Shown here piece after piece: positions 31,321 to 45,590 of a stretch of DNA of 64,000 nucleotides (positions are counted from its first letter, which is position 1; the number at the start of each line of letters is the position of its first letter). The notes under the pieces are model-generated. The model was not told the DNA's origin. It saw only the letters and a list, made by a program, of their open reading frames with translations, and did not search any database. This DNA comes from Drosophila pseudoobscura (Eukaryota > Arthropoda > Insecta > Diptera > Drosophilidae): assembly GCF_009870125.1 (NCBI RefSeq), contig NC_046683.1, forward strand, positions 46,887,869 through 46,951,868, given 5' to 3'. A program made the position numbers and the translations under genes.

Positions 31321-34300
31321 AAAAAATTTTCAAAATATTATCCATACTCGAATAGTTCAAAAAAAGAGAAAATCTGTAAATAATATAATTTTTTTTCGAG
31401 AAATTCAATTTATATTCCTACCCATGCCGAGTTCTAATCAAAATATCACAACGCTCGGAACGGAATTATTTCTGTCATTTAATTATAGGTAAAATTCGAA
31501 CAGTCTTTATATGTCAATGCATCGAGATTGAGGGAAAATCCGCTTCTAAAATGTGTTAAGTAAGGCGCAAATATGACTCTTATGTATTGATTGCCGAATG
31601 TGAGACATCTTAATCCTAATTTCTCGCACTGTATTCTCTTACCCAAGTCTCTCTCTGTTCGGTGGTGCGTGCTCAACTGTGGTTGGCTGTTGCCACCGGC
31701 ACGATTTGTATGTATGCAATGGATGTATATATGCGGATATATATGAATGTTTCACTCGTATTCATTGAAAATGTCTTGATTCGTTGGCTGTTGCCTACAC
31801 ACAGTACTGTTATTATTTCCTGCGCTTGTGTATGTGCGAGAGTGTTAAATTCGGTTTGGTTTTTTTTATATTTTTTATTGTAAATGTGCATTCATTTGTA
31901 TTCGTATTGGACAACTAAAGTGGCAAAGAGGTGGGCACAGAGTATCGTAATGCCCGCCGTTCAGTGTGAGTAAAAACAGAGAGTAAGTAAACAAACTAAA
32001 GAAAGAAAAAAAACATCGAAGCTCGTGCAACAAAATGGTGAAAACTAGTTTCTTGCCTAAGTCTTTTGCATTTCTAGCATTTTTAAATGTTTTTTATTCA
32101 ATTTTCGTGATTTTCAGCAGTTGAAGGGATTATTGAGAACTATTATGTAGGAGTTTATTTAATTTTAAGCCGAGATTGAAGTGTTTTTACTTTAATTTTG
32201 TCATTAATATGAAAATACTCGATTTAAATATATTTTATATTTAAAATATATATAATATTTAGCGAATATTGAAATTAAATAATGTTTTGTGTCTTTTCAC
32301 AAAGCCATTTTTCTCTCAGTGTATATGAATTAAAATTTTGAATATTTAAAGATATCCCTTCATCTGCTAATCATCACAAAAATTGTAAAATCCTACAAAT
32401 ACAAAAGACTTAAGCAAAAAACTTGTTTTCAAGATTGTGTTTTGCGATGTTATTTAATAATAATTTGTTAATAATAAATATTTTTAGTAGCACTCTATTA
32501 GTTCTGAAAATAATTATGTTGATAAACAAAATAATTGGGTTGCGCAGGCCGATATTAGCCATTAATCCATAGATCATAGCCAGTGGTGCAAAAGTAAAGT
32601 AAGTCAATTTTATTGTTCGTCATTTTGGCACTGACCACTGAACCCTATTGTCATCTACACCCATGCCTATGAATCCCCCATCTTACGTCTTCATCTCCTG
32701 CCTTTCTCTCGGCTCGCTATCGTTCTCTCGATCTGTCGCGATCGCATTAGGGAACTCCCTTGGACAGTTTGGACTTGGCACTCACTTCTTGCAAATTTGT
32801 CTTTAAATTATCCCCGCCTTGAACATCGCTATCACATAAAAACCGCATATGTATATTCGCCACTATAATCTACTATACACCACAATAGACCATGTGTGGC
32901 CTATTGTTAAAAAAATATAAGGAAAAAGTTTAGTTTTGAAAAAAATTGTATTTCTTAATAGCTATTAGGTGGCCAGGTGGAAAACCTTTCCTATTTCCGT
33001 AACTTATGGGCGTTAAGTTACCGAATTCCGGAGTAATAAAGCAAAAAAATATTCCATTAAACGTGGTTGGGAAAATTGTTTGTAATTTTTTAGGTAGTTC
33101 AATATGTTAGAGAGACTTTATGGATAAAATTTTATCATGTATCATCTTTCTTTTGGTAGATTATAGTAATGGAAAATCCGACTTTAAAAGTATTAAAAAA
33201 TATCGGAAATTTGAACTTTTGTTTATTTTGATAGGTTTTCAGATCAAAGTTAATGAATTTATGCGTCAATTTGTTCAATAATTAATCGTTTAAATAGTTT
33301 TAAAAAATAATAACGGGACATAAGTTTATGAAAATAGAACAACTAAAAGTTGTTCGCTTTTTGTCATAGTGGATAATTTTGCGGAAACGTCGTTGACTTT
33401 TAAATGATCATTCATAAATTAAGCTACTGGAAAATCTCAGTAGTGCAACAAATATCTTAAATTAACATTAAATAGCCGCAAAACTTAATCAAACAAATCC
33501 TCCAAATTAAAAATTTTACCATAGAGTCCTGTAGAACAAAGTTAATAGTTCCTAGTTTAAAGTAGATTTTAAGAAGCGGCAGCTCCAAACAGTTCCCATT
33601 CCGGCGGAACAATCAACGCGTTTTCATATGTCTAATTGAATTCTCTTGTCATAAGCCAGATCCGTGCTTACGAGTAGATGCTCGCACAACTGATCCTGAG
33701 GCATCCATCTCGCCAGTGTATCCCTCTCGCGGTTTCTGTCACATCGTGATGATGATGATTTCATTTTAATAACAGCACTTGAAGAAGGAGCGAGAGCGAG
33801 AGCAAGAGGAGCCTCGATTCGAGTTTCGAGCATCAGTGAAGATCATTTAATACCCTGCATTCGCTGCGGCCGTGTCAACACCACTTGACGGAGTAACAAG
33901 GAAGCGCAACACTCTGAAATGACGTGTAATTTATCACAGCACGAGCAGCATTTAGCCATGAACTGGAACGGAGACTCCCGGCTACCGACTACCGACTACC
34001 GACTCTGACTGCATCAGGAATCTGGTTAGTTTCTTTTCAGTAGTTTCCAGCGCCAGAGTCAGAGCTTTGCCTGTCAGCATCATTGTCGTCATAATCTTAG
34101 TTAGAGCTGCGGATGCTGCAGCTGCTACGGATACTGCGCAGTCATATTAACATTTCTTTTGCTCGTAGGCAAATCTGCCCTCTTCGTCTTCGTCTTGCCT
34201 CTCTCTCCGTCTCCATATCTGACGAAATTTTAATTAAGTTTGGGCCTTGGTAGCGGGGCGCATATCTCGCCTACTCGCGTGCTCATCTCCCGGTGACGAG

Positions 34301-35113
34301 TTGGCGCATTAGCTTTGATGGCTGCTCATATTTATTAGAGCGCAATCTGCCTCAAATTATGCTGCAAGGACAGAGTGAGGGGCAATTTTAATCCGATTGC
34401 ATTGAGCAGAAAGAAAAATTCCATAGGAAGCTCGCTATTTCCAGTTAGAGTAATTTATAGAATTGGAAAACTGGAACCTCCCGAACAGCCAAAGTTCGGT
34501 GCGGTTATCCGCCAGATATTGGTGAGAGCATCCAAATTAAATATCGAATTATCTAATCCCCTCTCTAATTCCGATTCTCTCTATCATAAACTTCTAGCTT
34601 GTCATACGTCAATTTGCTTGTCAATCGGCAATAAAGGGATCCGCAACGAAATCACACGGATTGTAGAATACATTCTCAGAAAGCTCTTAAGGTTTGGAGA
34701 TCTTTCCGCAGCCAAACTTTTCCGAGAAAATGTTGAACAGGTCCCAAATACGATTGCCAAACACTTGAACACTTGAACAAGTCTGATCTATGCACTAACA
34801 TGGCCAAATACAAATTGCCGCTGGCCAAAAAACGAGAATCAGAAGAAATCAAACCAAAACCAAAGCAAACCACAAGCAAAATAGGCGACAAATCTCCTGC
34901 TGTCTGGGGGCCAGCCAGCATGCCATCGTGAGCTTCGATGGGAGACATTTGGCGACATTCGATCGATGCCAAATCGATCCAGATACAGATACTTTAAATC
35001 ACAATTTCAATTGAACGAACAAACGAACGAACGCAAGCCAAGTCGGGCCAAAACGAAAAAAGTATCTGAAAAATCGGTCTGCGCACATGTCAAAGGCGGC
35101 AGCAAAATCAGCT

Positions 35114-35138
35114 GCAGCAGCAGCAGCAGCAGCAGCAG
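35114..35138. repeat. (CAG)n triplet repeat
   Basis: Eight perfect CAG units, flanked by CAACAG-type imperfect repeats. Confidence 0.85.
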
Positions 35139-35425
35139 TAGCGGCAACAACAGCAACATCTGCAACAAATGCAACAACAGCAACAACATCGGCAACAACT
35201 TGGCAGGCAGCATTTTATTTCAATTTCAATTGATTGTCGTACAATCGCCATGAATAATTCAATTTTTAGAATTGCATTGCATAGAGAGCCAGATAGAGAT
35301 AGCTGTTGGAGCGGGAGAAGGAGCAAAACTAAGGAGCGAGGGAGATGGAGCGAGGAATACGGAACATGGACATATTTTTGCCACTGACTGTTCTACAGCT
35401 TCTTCTTATTTTTCTAGTCTTCTTA

Positions 35426-35452
35426 CCCCATCCCCATCCCCATCCCCATCCC
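35426..35452. repeat. (CCCCAT)n hexamer repeat
   Basis: Four to five units, pure. Confidence 0.85.
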
Positions 35453-37724
35453 TCTTGTTTCTGTTTCTGTCAATGTTACGGGCGACAGTCGAAAGAGCAA
35501 CAAAAATACACGTAAAGTAATACTTAGGAATGAAGAAGATCGACCACCTCTAAACAAATAACTTTTAGGACGTTTATTTTTGTAAAACGGTGTTTTGAAG
35601 GGGAATATACCTAGTACCATGATAAGACTCTTGTTTAACCTGTCCGAAAATATGATGAGCATTAAAGTGTCCCCACAATCTATAGACTGAATCTAGCATC
35701 TTTTTGACACGAACATACAAATGATTACAAATCATGGCAGATGCTTCCGATTTTGTTTCTATCAAAAATGGACTAGGGGACAGGGAGCAGATACATAAAG
35801 CGTAATGCATCAAAACATCATCTTCAACCATTAGTAAAGTCAGATGCTTAACAACCCCTGCCAGACGCCAGAAACTGACACAGACAGGACTCTGGCATTC
35901 AAGCACCGTTGATTAATGAGGTTATTATGCAACAATTATGTATATAAACATTGAGCATTGAATGCGAATACACAGCGCACAGTGAGTGTCCCAGTGAGTG
36001 TTTCAAGAGCACGGATCATGTCAAATTAATGAACTCGCTTTGGGCCCTTGACTCTGGTTCCTCTGATTCTTCAACACTTCATAAAGCTGTCGACGCGAGG
36101 GACGGGACACAGGACAAAGCATCCTGCCCAGGACACGATCGGTCTGTCATTTGCTTCAGTTTTATGCATGGGCAGGCGCCCAGTCGCGACTTCGAACCAT
36201 TCCCAGATCCCATAAATCTCACACGATGGTAAATTTGCATAACTCCCAGAGAAGATCTCTTTCGTAATTTGTTCTGCTTAAAGGGAAACTAGTTTGCATC
36301 CTGTCAGGGGACAGAGAATCCTTTTTGGCAACCGTTTCGCTGATGAAGGAATGTCAGAAGCGAACGAGCTGCGAAGCAGAAAATGTGTCTGTCAGAAAAT
36401 TTTGAATCCGTTTGACCTCCATCTGACTGCAGATCTCCATCTGAGATCTGCCATGCCCTCCACTGAGGCTGAGCTTGAGCGGTGGCCGCGCCTTTTTTGG
36501 GGGCCACATATTTTGCTCGTGATGTCATCGGGCGCACATTTCTCTCTCCACGGTGCTCCAGTGAATCGCATAAATTCGTAGCACAATTTGTTAAGAGCGC
36601 GTGCTTCAGTTTTCGTCCGTCCGTCTGAGGCGACGGCGGCTTTTTCTCAAAAAGATACTAATAACAATTGTGCGATCTGCTCGGCTTCTCTTTCGGTCTT
36701 CTTTGGGATAACAGGGCAATTGTATGGCCTATACGAGTCGGAGATACCCTAGGAAATGCAAGATTCCGGATAGGCTCTAAAGTTTCTGCCTTCTCTAGAT
36801 GTTTTTACTGGACCTAAAAAGGATTCTGCAAACTATTATTAAATGATTTGAAAGTGATGTTGCTAGAGCCAACAGTTTTGCTGCCGAATCGCAATGGAAA
36901 GTCCTGTACTTCAGAACAATCTATGCCCAAGCTGTTTTTGGTTTCCCAAAAAAACACAAGCGTAAAACTACTTTTAGTGAGAGTATGACAATACTCGTAC
37001 TTTTTGCATCTTGCCCGCTCTGGCTCTGGCCTAAGCACGAGTGACAAATTGGAGCGTTTTTTCTGGTCGGTGTTTCACTTTTTAAGGCCCGACCCTGGGT
37101 GCAGGGGTGAGTAAGTGGGGCCTCCGTGCCCAGATCCAGACCAAGACCCAGAGCCAGAGCCAGAGCCAGACACAGGCAGAGACACCTCTCCACACATGTG
37201 GAACGGCTTTCGGGGCTTGGCCAGAGCGAACAGCATTTAAGTGGATTTGGGAACTGCAAAAAAGAAACAAAAATTGGTTTACCCTATAAATCTTATGGGT
37301 GTTGACTTGGTTTTCTTTTCGGGTTTTCGGTTTTTTCATACGTTTTACGACTGACATTAATTGAATGCGTCCGAAATTGGGGGAACTTTCCTTTGGGCAT
37401 AGCACACGCTTCATTTGATTTATACGAGTATGCAATGCGTAATCTTCTTTGCCGAAACAGAGCGACGAAAAAAAAAATTTTGGCTTGGCGAATCCGCGGT
37501 GGGAATTAGAGGCTGAGGACACGGCCTCGCCCCTGTCGGCTCGAGAACAAAGTGCCTCCGAAATGCCAGAAACAATTGCTTCACATTTTCCAACTTTCTT
37601 TCGGTATGCTTAATAGTCTAGGCCAGCCAGACCCAAGGCCTCCTCCTCATCGCTCCTAGAACCAGTCGCAAGATCAAAGCTCGGCGATATAATTGGTCGC
37701 TGGCTTCTCTTTGACCGCAGAGAT

Positions 37725-37783
37725 CCACAGCCCAAGCCCATGCCCAGGCCCAAGCCCGAGCCCGAGCCCGAGCCCAAGCCCAA
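37725..37783. repeat. Imperfect (GCCCAA/GCCCGA)n hexamer repeat
   Basis: About nine hexamers with one variable base. Confidence 0.8.
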
Positions 37784-38975
37784 TCCTCTCTCAGTCTGGC
37801 TGTGTCTTTGGCCCGGACCAGGCCATGCTTAATAATAATTCGTTTTGGCAAACAATGTAAATTCTTCATTAGCTTCCTAATTTGCTTGGGATTCAGGAGT
37901 TCCTCTGGGGCGGGCAAACCATTCGATCCTTGGCAATTGTTTGTATATTCAAGATCTGGATAAAATCCTATTTTATGAGGGATCCAAAGAAATTTGTTAC
38001 ATTTTCCTCTTCAAACTGTCATTTCAAATGGCGGGGCATAAATGTTTCTATTTGTGGGAGTCAGCACCAAGAAAGGCAACTCCCAATATGGTTATGTGTG
38101 TGTTTGTTAGTTTATATTTATTTTGGCGGAAATTTCGAGAAAGTAACTTTTAAAAAGAACTGTTTCTCTCTTTGATTGGTCCATCGGTTATCATCAGTTT
38201 TTTTCCAAAGAAAAAAGTCCGCCTATAGGAACTACTCGTATTTTATATTCATCTCACATGAACCTTCCCAAAACCCAAAACAATTAGGTTCTCTAGTCGG
38301 CACATCCTGAAAGTTTCTCAGTTGGCAATGCAATAGCGAATACCATGCCATACTATGGTATACCATACCATACGTACATATATTACTATCATTGGACATT
38401 CTATCCTGCATATTCCAAATGCTCCCAACTCTCTTTCTCTCTTCTTTGACCATTTCTGAGTAATTTTTCACTCCACATGCTACGAAAGCAAGTCGCAGGA
38501 ATGCTGCTGATTTGAGCTGATTGATCGATTGATTGAGTGATTGACAACGGCGCCAATGAGTGGCCAAGGCATTGCTAAGTTTGTTAGTTCACGTTCGCTA
38601 ATTAATTAAATGCCAAAATGCCAAAGATGTCATAGCCAGATAGATCTGGGCGAGTGCGAATATGGCAAAGCTGCGGATCTTAAAGTTGGGCAGAAGGTTT
38701 CGATGGCTTTCCATCCAGTGATAGCTACGTACTAGCACTTTTAGGTGTTCGTCAAGACTCCGACTACCCCCCAACTGACTGACTGAGTCTGAACTATAAA
38801 TTTGAGTGCATTACTTAAGGAATTTGTTGTTTCTCTGTGGCCGTGGCTTTGTCAGTGACTGTAACTGCGACCATTCTTTACGACCGGCAATAAATTTAAC
38901 AATTTGTTTAGTGCAGACACACACACACAGATACACAAACAGAGTACTCGTACTTGCACTGGTACTGGTACTAGT

Positions 38976-38998
38976 ACACCAACACCAACACCAACACC
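38976..38998. repeat. (ACACCA)n hexamer repeat
   Basis: Nearly four units, preceded by a GGTACT-type stretch. Confidence 0.75.
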
Positions 38999-40680
38999 GA
39001 GACACGCAAAGTGTCTACGGCTTCTGGCCATATATGGAGAATCCTGAGCCGCCTCGGAGATGCCAAAAGCAAAGCAATTTGTCGTGCGGTAAACAAAAAG
39101 CCACCAACAAAAACATTCGGGCAGCTGCTTGTCGCCAGCTGGGTTGGGACCCCGGTGAGCGGGGAGTGGGACCGGGCTCCAGGCACCAGGCACCAGGCCC
39201 CAGGCCCCAGGCACCCGTCACCCGGGACCAAGTAGAAAGCAAGAGTATCGCATTATTTCACAATATTGTATTCCCATCACGCAGACATCTCGCCTTAGGA
39301 TTTCGTATCGCCAAACATGGCCGCTAGATAATCAAAGCTGATCGATAGAATTAGAAACTTTCTTTGGATAAGCCATCACTTTTCTTAGCGGACAACTTTC
39401 AAGCTGATTGATCTATTGTCGAGAAGGACATAGAATAAACGAACTAGGAAAATAATGAAAATTCTAGTTCATGTATTCGACTATTCGATTGTTTTTACAG
39501 AAAATTTCTTTGTAATGCAAGGATGTAAGGAAATCATATACTTTTACTATGTACTCGTATCCATGCTCTCAGGGTTGGTCTGCGATCTGCGAGAAATATA
39601 TCTAAAGTAAAGGAATATCTTTATTGAATCAATATTAATTTATATTTATCAGGTTGCTTTCAGGCATTTAAATACCATAAAATATGTAGGGGTTTTTTAA
39701 AGTTATTTTAATGTTTAGCTAATTTGTAGTAAATGTCTCTGATTCTATGTTTTTCGTCGTTGGTCGTTGCAGCTCGTTCCTCTCACAACCACACTGGGCC
39801 GAACCGCAAGCTTCCTTCTTAACGCAACTTTGGCGCTCCCGAACTTTCGCGTCGCTGTCGTCGTTCTCATTCTCTTCGCCGTCGTTGAATAATTGTTGTT
39901 GCTGTCGTTGGGATGGGATCATCGTTTCTCGTCGTTTTTGCTTGGGATTTGCGTAAAAAGATGTACACCAACCCACAATCCGAATATACATAAATACATA
40001 CGTCGATGAAAGAAGCGTTCGTGCTATAAACGTAAAATATATTTCTGTATTTACTAAATTTCGAATTCTTCTAAATTAGTAGACATAATAGATGAAAAAA
40101 AAGCTTTCTGCCTCGTCCTCTTTATCATCCTCTTTCATCCCCCCTCCTCATGTGACTCTCTCACTCTCTCTCTCTCTGTCCCTTTAAAACTGGCAAAAGT
40201 TCCCATACCGTTAGGGCGTTTTCATGCAAGTTGCAATTCGGTGTCAATGCGCAAAGACAATGCAACGAAAAAAAATGAAAACCAAAACGATGAAGAAGAA
40301 GAAGGAGTTGAAGGGAAAGGAGAAGCATGGGCAGGAGAAGAAGAACCGCTAAAGTGAAAACCCGACGAGACAAAAGACAACAAGCAGAACCAAAAGGTAA
40401 ATAGCGGCAACAAGTGGATACGATGCCCCATGCCCCCATGTCCCATACCCCATGCACCATACCCGATGCCCACTTGGCCTGTCCGGCCTCCACACATTCG
40501 CCACGGCCTCGACGTTGCCGTTGCCGTTGGCATCGGTGTCTCTGTCTCTGTCCCAGTCTATGTCTATGTCGATGCCAACGAACGTCGTCATCTCTTCTGT
40601 GTGCTGCTGCTCTCTTCTCCTTCCATCCAGCTCATTGGCTCCATTCTGCAGCTCTCTGCTTCTCTCGGTCGCCGATTCTC

Positions 40681-40710
40681 CCGGTCCCGGTCCCGGTCCC
40701 GGTCCCGGTC
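40681..40710. repeat. (CCCGGT)n hexamer repeat
   Basis: Five pure units, GC-rich. Confidence 0.85.
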
Positions 40711-40909
40711 GCCGGCTCGTATGCATGCCAGCCATATAATGCAGCTCATCAACAACGAAACGGAGTCGGACGCAAATGCAACATGTGCTTCATGCACATG
40801 CTCCTACTGCTCTACCCCTCCTTCATCTTCTTCAGCAGCCATAAACAAATATGAGTAGCTGTGCATGTCCTCTCTCTTGCGCTCTTCTCTCTCTTTCTGC
40901 GTGTCTCTC

Positions 40910-40931
40910 CCTCTCTCTCTCTCTCTCTCTC
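40910..40931. repeat. (CT)n repeat, GAGA-factor-like
   Basis: Ten or more CT units. Confidence 0.85.
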
Positions 40932-41862
40932 AGACAGACGTCTGTGGATTTGTGCTCCTTCAAGAAGTGTGGGAAAATTTTCGGAATTTCTTTTACCCGT
41001 TTGTTTTTTTTTTTGCACCGTTTGGTCACTTACTCTCCTCCCCCTCCTCCACTCTTTCGCCCTCTCACTACTTAGAGCAGGTTGCTGCCTGGAAGTAGAC
41101 AGTGGGAAGGGGGGGCGTGGCATAGCGGGGGCCCAGGGGTTAGGCATGCCAACTAGTGAAATTCTTTTTGATAATTTAATTTAAGAAATATTGTATATAC
41201 TCGTAGACGCCAACGACCCCGACCCCTTGACCAGGAAACCAGAAAGAGAGGGGCATATAGGGATAGAGACAACCAGAATTAAGCGAAGAAAATCTTAAAC
41301 TTTTCGCTCTCACTCTGTGTGTGTGAGTGTGTGCCGAATTTGAGCGCTTCATTCTCAGCCTGGCAACAGCAGAGAAAGTTTTTCGGCCAGCCGAATGAAG
41401 AGAAGCTTAATTACTCGCCAACAAGATGAAAATAGACTGGAACAGTTGGCAATGCTTAGGCAGAGCTTAAAGCCTCTGGTTGCAGTGGAAAACGCATATC
41501 GTCTATTATTTACAAACATTTTCAAAACCCCATAAATGACATTATTGTGGCATCGAATATATTTGTTTCTATATCGAAAGGAAGGTGATCAGAATGCTCG
41601 AATATTTCATTTAAAAACATTTTCCTACTTCTTCTTTGCCTCGCCTGAAATAGTTTCAATTAAACCATATTAAATGTACGGAGCAACCATCCTTTGATCA
41701 TGTAATTGAGCTTCAATTGGCGGACACATTGTCATCATCATTTGGCGGACACATTACCAGATCTTGTTTAGCCACGCAGAGTTTAGTTTATGATGTCGAT
41801 TAGTTGCACTATAAGCAACACCTTTAACTGCCAACAAATTACAACTTTATCATGCTGCAAAG

Positions 41863-41886
41863 GATGACGATGACGATGACGATGAC
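41863..41886. repeat. (GATGAC)n hexamer repeat
   Basis: Four units, pure. Confidence 0.8.
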
Positions 41887-42794
41887 GTTGGCCTGGTACC
41901 AGGCCTGGCCAGAGCTCCATTGCCATCAATTCTGCTTCGAGAGCAGTTCGCATAATTAATGAAGTGCAGGAATGGCCAACGCTCTGGTAGCGGAGGCAAC
42001 GGCAACGGCAACATCGCCACAGATGAAGCTATTGCTACAGACTGCGACTAGGCGACTGGGAGACTGGGGGACTGGGGGACTGGGACTGAAACTGGAACTG
42101 GGAATGGGCCTGGAGAGACTTTTAGATGCCGCAAACTGCGGCTCCTCCATATTTATACAGAGCGAACATGTTAAATAAAAGATAAGCAGCCAAAGCGGCG
42201 AGTGTCACGCGCTCTACTCCACTCCACTCCACTCCCCACTCACGACTCCTACAGAGAAGGAGACTCGTGGAGTCTCCTCTTCCTTCGGGTGTCGCATCAT
42301 TTTGCAAGTCTAATCACATAAACTAAAACTGCCGTCATTAGGGAAATGTAGAGGAGATGCCGATGCCGCCTTCTTCTTTGGATCTCAGGCATGGAAAACA
42401 ATATTGAGGACACAAAGAGGAAGTGGGGCATTACGATAGTTAATACTGTAGAAGAGCACCAACCAAGATGTCTCTTAGGTTGTTATCTACCAGGAGGATT
42501 GTCCATATATTTGTACACTTATTCAATGAAATTGATATGTTCAACGTCAAATAATTTTAATTACTACAATCATTAGATCTCGATGAGCTTTCACCTCAAA
42601 CTCTCCGCTCTTCTTGCGAGTAATCCATCAAATTCACTTGTACTAATCGCACCGTGTGTACAAAACTGGGTTCACAGCTTTTGGTATCGATTTCAGTTGG
42701 TCAGCAACAGTCGAATGTGTCAACACTTAAATTTAGATTATACCATATATGCGTTGACTGATTTTACCACTGGGTGCTGCGCTGTGCTGTGCTG

Positions 42795-42812
42795 TGCGCA
42801 TGCGCATGCGCA
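42795..42812. promoter_or_regulatory. Overlapping NRF1/Erect-wing type sites
   Basis: TGCGCATGCGCATGCGCA contains two overlapping GCGCATGCGC palindromes, the binding sequence of the NRF-1/Erect wing family. Confidence 0.4.
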
Positions 42813-44401
42813 ATATTTAATTTTAGACCCCGGTCGAGACTGGGACTGGGTCGGCTGGGACTGGGACTGGGCTCTGCTCTCGCAGTCAGTGGCTGTGATG
42901 ATCAAAAAGCATTTGCTCGGCCAGCTTGTAATTCAATCTGCTTGCATTCAGACATGTAACAGCAATTTTAAAACAATTTTCAACTTACTGACAGACTGGC
43001 TACCGGATTGGCCTGGCCTCAGTCTCACTCTTCAGCCTGAGCCTCAGCCTGAGCCTGAGCCTGGGGCTAAGGCTTGGCTTCTGTCGCAGTTGCAGTCGCA
43101 GTCGAAGTCGCAGTCTCGTCTTGGTATCGGAATCGGAGCTGGCAACGGCAACGCTTTTTGAGTGACTTTGGTACCAATCTGTCCATCATCATTACCATCA
43201 AGTGTAACATTTGTGACGACAGCCAGAGGCGGACAGAGCCATAGCCAGAAGGACGGAGCGCCGCGAGTGGAGTGGACTGGAGTGGAGTGCTGAAAGCCTC
43301 AGGTGCTGGGTACTGGGTGCTGAAGCTGAAACTGAAGCTGATGCTGAATCTGATACTGATGACGATGAGTTCTCTTTCTGCCTGCTGCCTTCTGCCTGCT
43401 GCCTGCTGCCTGCTGGAAGCAAAGCGAAGCTGCTACAGCGTGCTGTGAATGCCTGTGCAATTACTTTGTAATTTAAGTTATTGATTGCCAAGCTCCTCTC
43501 TAGTCTAGGCGCGGGCTCATCTCTCTCCTAACTCCCATCTCCCATCTCCTGTCGCCTATTCCTCTCTTGGATAATCTCGCTGCCGCACCGTTACAGGCAG
43601 CACCCAATGTAGCTTTGTTTCTCTACCTTTTTCGCATGCCCTATGCCAGGGAAAATGGGTCGAATGGGCATATTAGTTTAGTGTGAAATGAAAAACAAAA
43701 TTCAATTACGTACTGGTATTGTCGTTGTCTATTACCATTTAATTACGGAAATTGTTAGTCATCCTCTTTAAAGCCTCTTTGGCAAAATCTTTAAATAGAT
43801 TCGATTTGATGAACGACACGATTGTGGGAAAATAATATGCCTAGGCTGTTCTTTAGTGTCCCTTGTAGAGCATCACCCAAGTCCCCTACTATTGGCTTGG
43901 GGCTCTTGGGGCTCATTTTTTGCTGCCTTACAGATTATGCGTTTACCTTAGAATTTATACAGTTGAGCGCTGCTGAGCGACTGCTGACTGGAGACTACTG
44001 GGTTATTCCGGCATATTTCATGTTTGGATTAGCTGCCCAGAGAGTTGGCCATTGATTCAACTTATGGCGAAATTCAATTTAGATTTTTGTAATCATTTAG
44101 TTGTACAGCTTTTTCCAGCTGGATTTTTATCTTCGTGTATCTCGGTCTAAGGCTTGATTTCATTAAATGCTTGCGATCTGCTCGGGACGGAACAGTTGGC
44201 GTTTTTTATTATTATTTTTTTTTTTTTTCTGTTTTGTCATTGTCACATTGCTGTGAGATGTTCGACTGTCCGACTGTCTGGACTGGGAGAGACGCCAGCT
44301 GATGTAGGCTTACGAGTATAATTGTAAAGACAGGAGCGACAGGAGTCGCTCGTATCGTATGTGTGGACTTTTTTCTGTATCTTTAAAACTGTCATAATTT
44401 A

Positions 44402-44443
44402 TTGTTGTTGTTGTTGTTTTTGTTGTTGCTGCTGCTGCTGCTG
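44402..44443. repeat. (TTG)n-(CTG)n triplet repeat
   Basis: TTG units turning into six CTG units. Confidence 0.85.
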
Positions 44444-45540
44444 TGGTTTTGTTTGAGTTGACAACAGGTTGAGATTGATGTATTGATTGTTGTCAGTTTG
44501 TAATGCTGACATTTATGACAGTAATTTGTTTTCACAATTTGTTAGCCACTCCAGCAGCAGCCACACTGGCGGATTTGTGCACATAGGTTGGTTGGTTGGC
44601 TGCTGCCTTGCCGTGCCTTGCCTTGCCGCGCCGTGCGAGTATTTATATACTTAGGATACAGAAGTATGCACTCGTATCTATGGGTAGCTCGTATCATCAA
44701 CACTAGCTGCACTCTGGGCCCGACTGCCAAAGCTAATTAGTATTTGAGGACTGCGCATCATATTTCACAGCAATCGCCGGACCCTTTTATGGCCATTTGG
44801 CTTTTACTACGTGCCTCAGATGCCGCTTGCAGGTCGATAGCTCGTTTTGGTGTCCTTCGGCTCGAGTTGGAGTTGGAGTCGACACGAAATGAAAGGCCTT
44901 GGCACTTTGATGTTTTAGCGTCGATTTGATTGCCTACTTATATGCGATGTATGCATTTCACTTTGTTCTCCCACCGACTTTCCCTCGACTCAGGTCCAGT
45001 TCAGTCCAGGTTCGGCTCGGTTCACTGTTCACTGTTCACTGTTCAATGTTCACTGTAGTGGCAGTCCAGGTCCAGTCCGAGATACTAACAAAGAAATCAA
45101 AGACAGTCTGTGGAAATAAATCACAATTCGAACCAAATCAGTAGAAAATCCCGTACCATAATCGGTCAAGTGTTTGTCTATGAGTGCTTCACTAATTTGG
45201 TCATTAATTGGCATCGGCTATATGGATGGGCTCCACATTCATACACATATCTGCGAGTATACGAGTATGTCTCTATATGTGGGCGCCAGTGATGATCAAA
45301 AGCCTTTTCAAAGTCACGGCTAAAGTTACGTACAAATTTATAATATTACAAAACTGCAACCAAAGTAATGATAATTGTGATATGCAAGATGGTAATGAGT
45401 AACGAGGTAAAAATGAGCAAAACATACCTAAAATTTCGTAAAAAGAACTAAATTATCCGTATTACTCCTGTATATATTGTTATTATTATATATATATATA
45501 TTATTGTTATATTAATTGTTCTGGGTCGTTGTCCAATATT

Positions 45541-45590
45541 TTACTCATACCGGCGCGAGCGAACGAAGCGAGTGAGCGGGGGGTTGGCGT
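45541..45590 (+). repeat. Unclassified dispersed GC-rich repeat, copy 1
   Basis: GC-rich 50 base unit in AT-rich DNA, beginning TTACTCATACCGGCGCGAGC and ending GGGGTTGGCGT. It matches the minus strand at 59624-59674. Contains the internal palindrome-like GCGAAC/GAAGCG core. Confidence 0.65.

Larger units (their letters stand above)
31321..36000. other. Non-coding, mostly AT rich
   Basis: No gene seen. Several stretches (32.1-32.6 and 32.9-33.6 kb) are AT rich. A denser GC patch with GAGCGA words lies at 33.72-33.84 kb. The frame at 34375-34776 is not a known family. Confidence 0.45.
36001..45540. other. Non-coding, rich in simple repeats
   Basis: No gene with family support. Long open frames (38806-39327, 40349-40858, 42583-43161) run through hexamer repeats and are artefacts of 6 base periodicity. 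Confidence 0.5.

Noticed and set aside
38806-39327. Open frame of 173 codons
   Set aside because: It runs through CACCAA and CCAGGC-type hexamer repeats; frame openness follows from the 6 base period. Competing frames on the other strand are equally long.
43822-44055. Frame of 77 codons with hydrophobic segment
   Set aside because: No recognisable family, no splice context and no neighbouring exon; likely chance.
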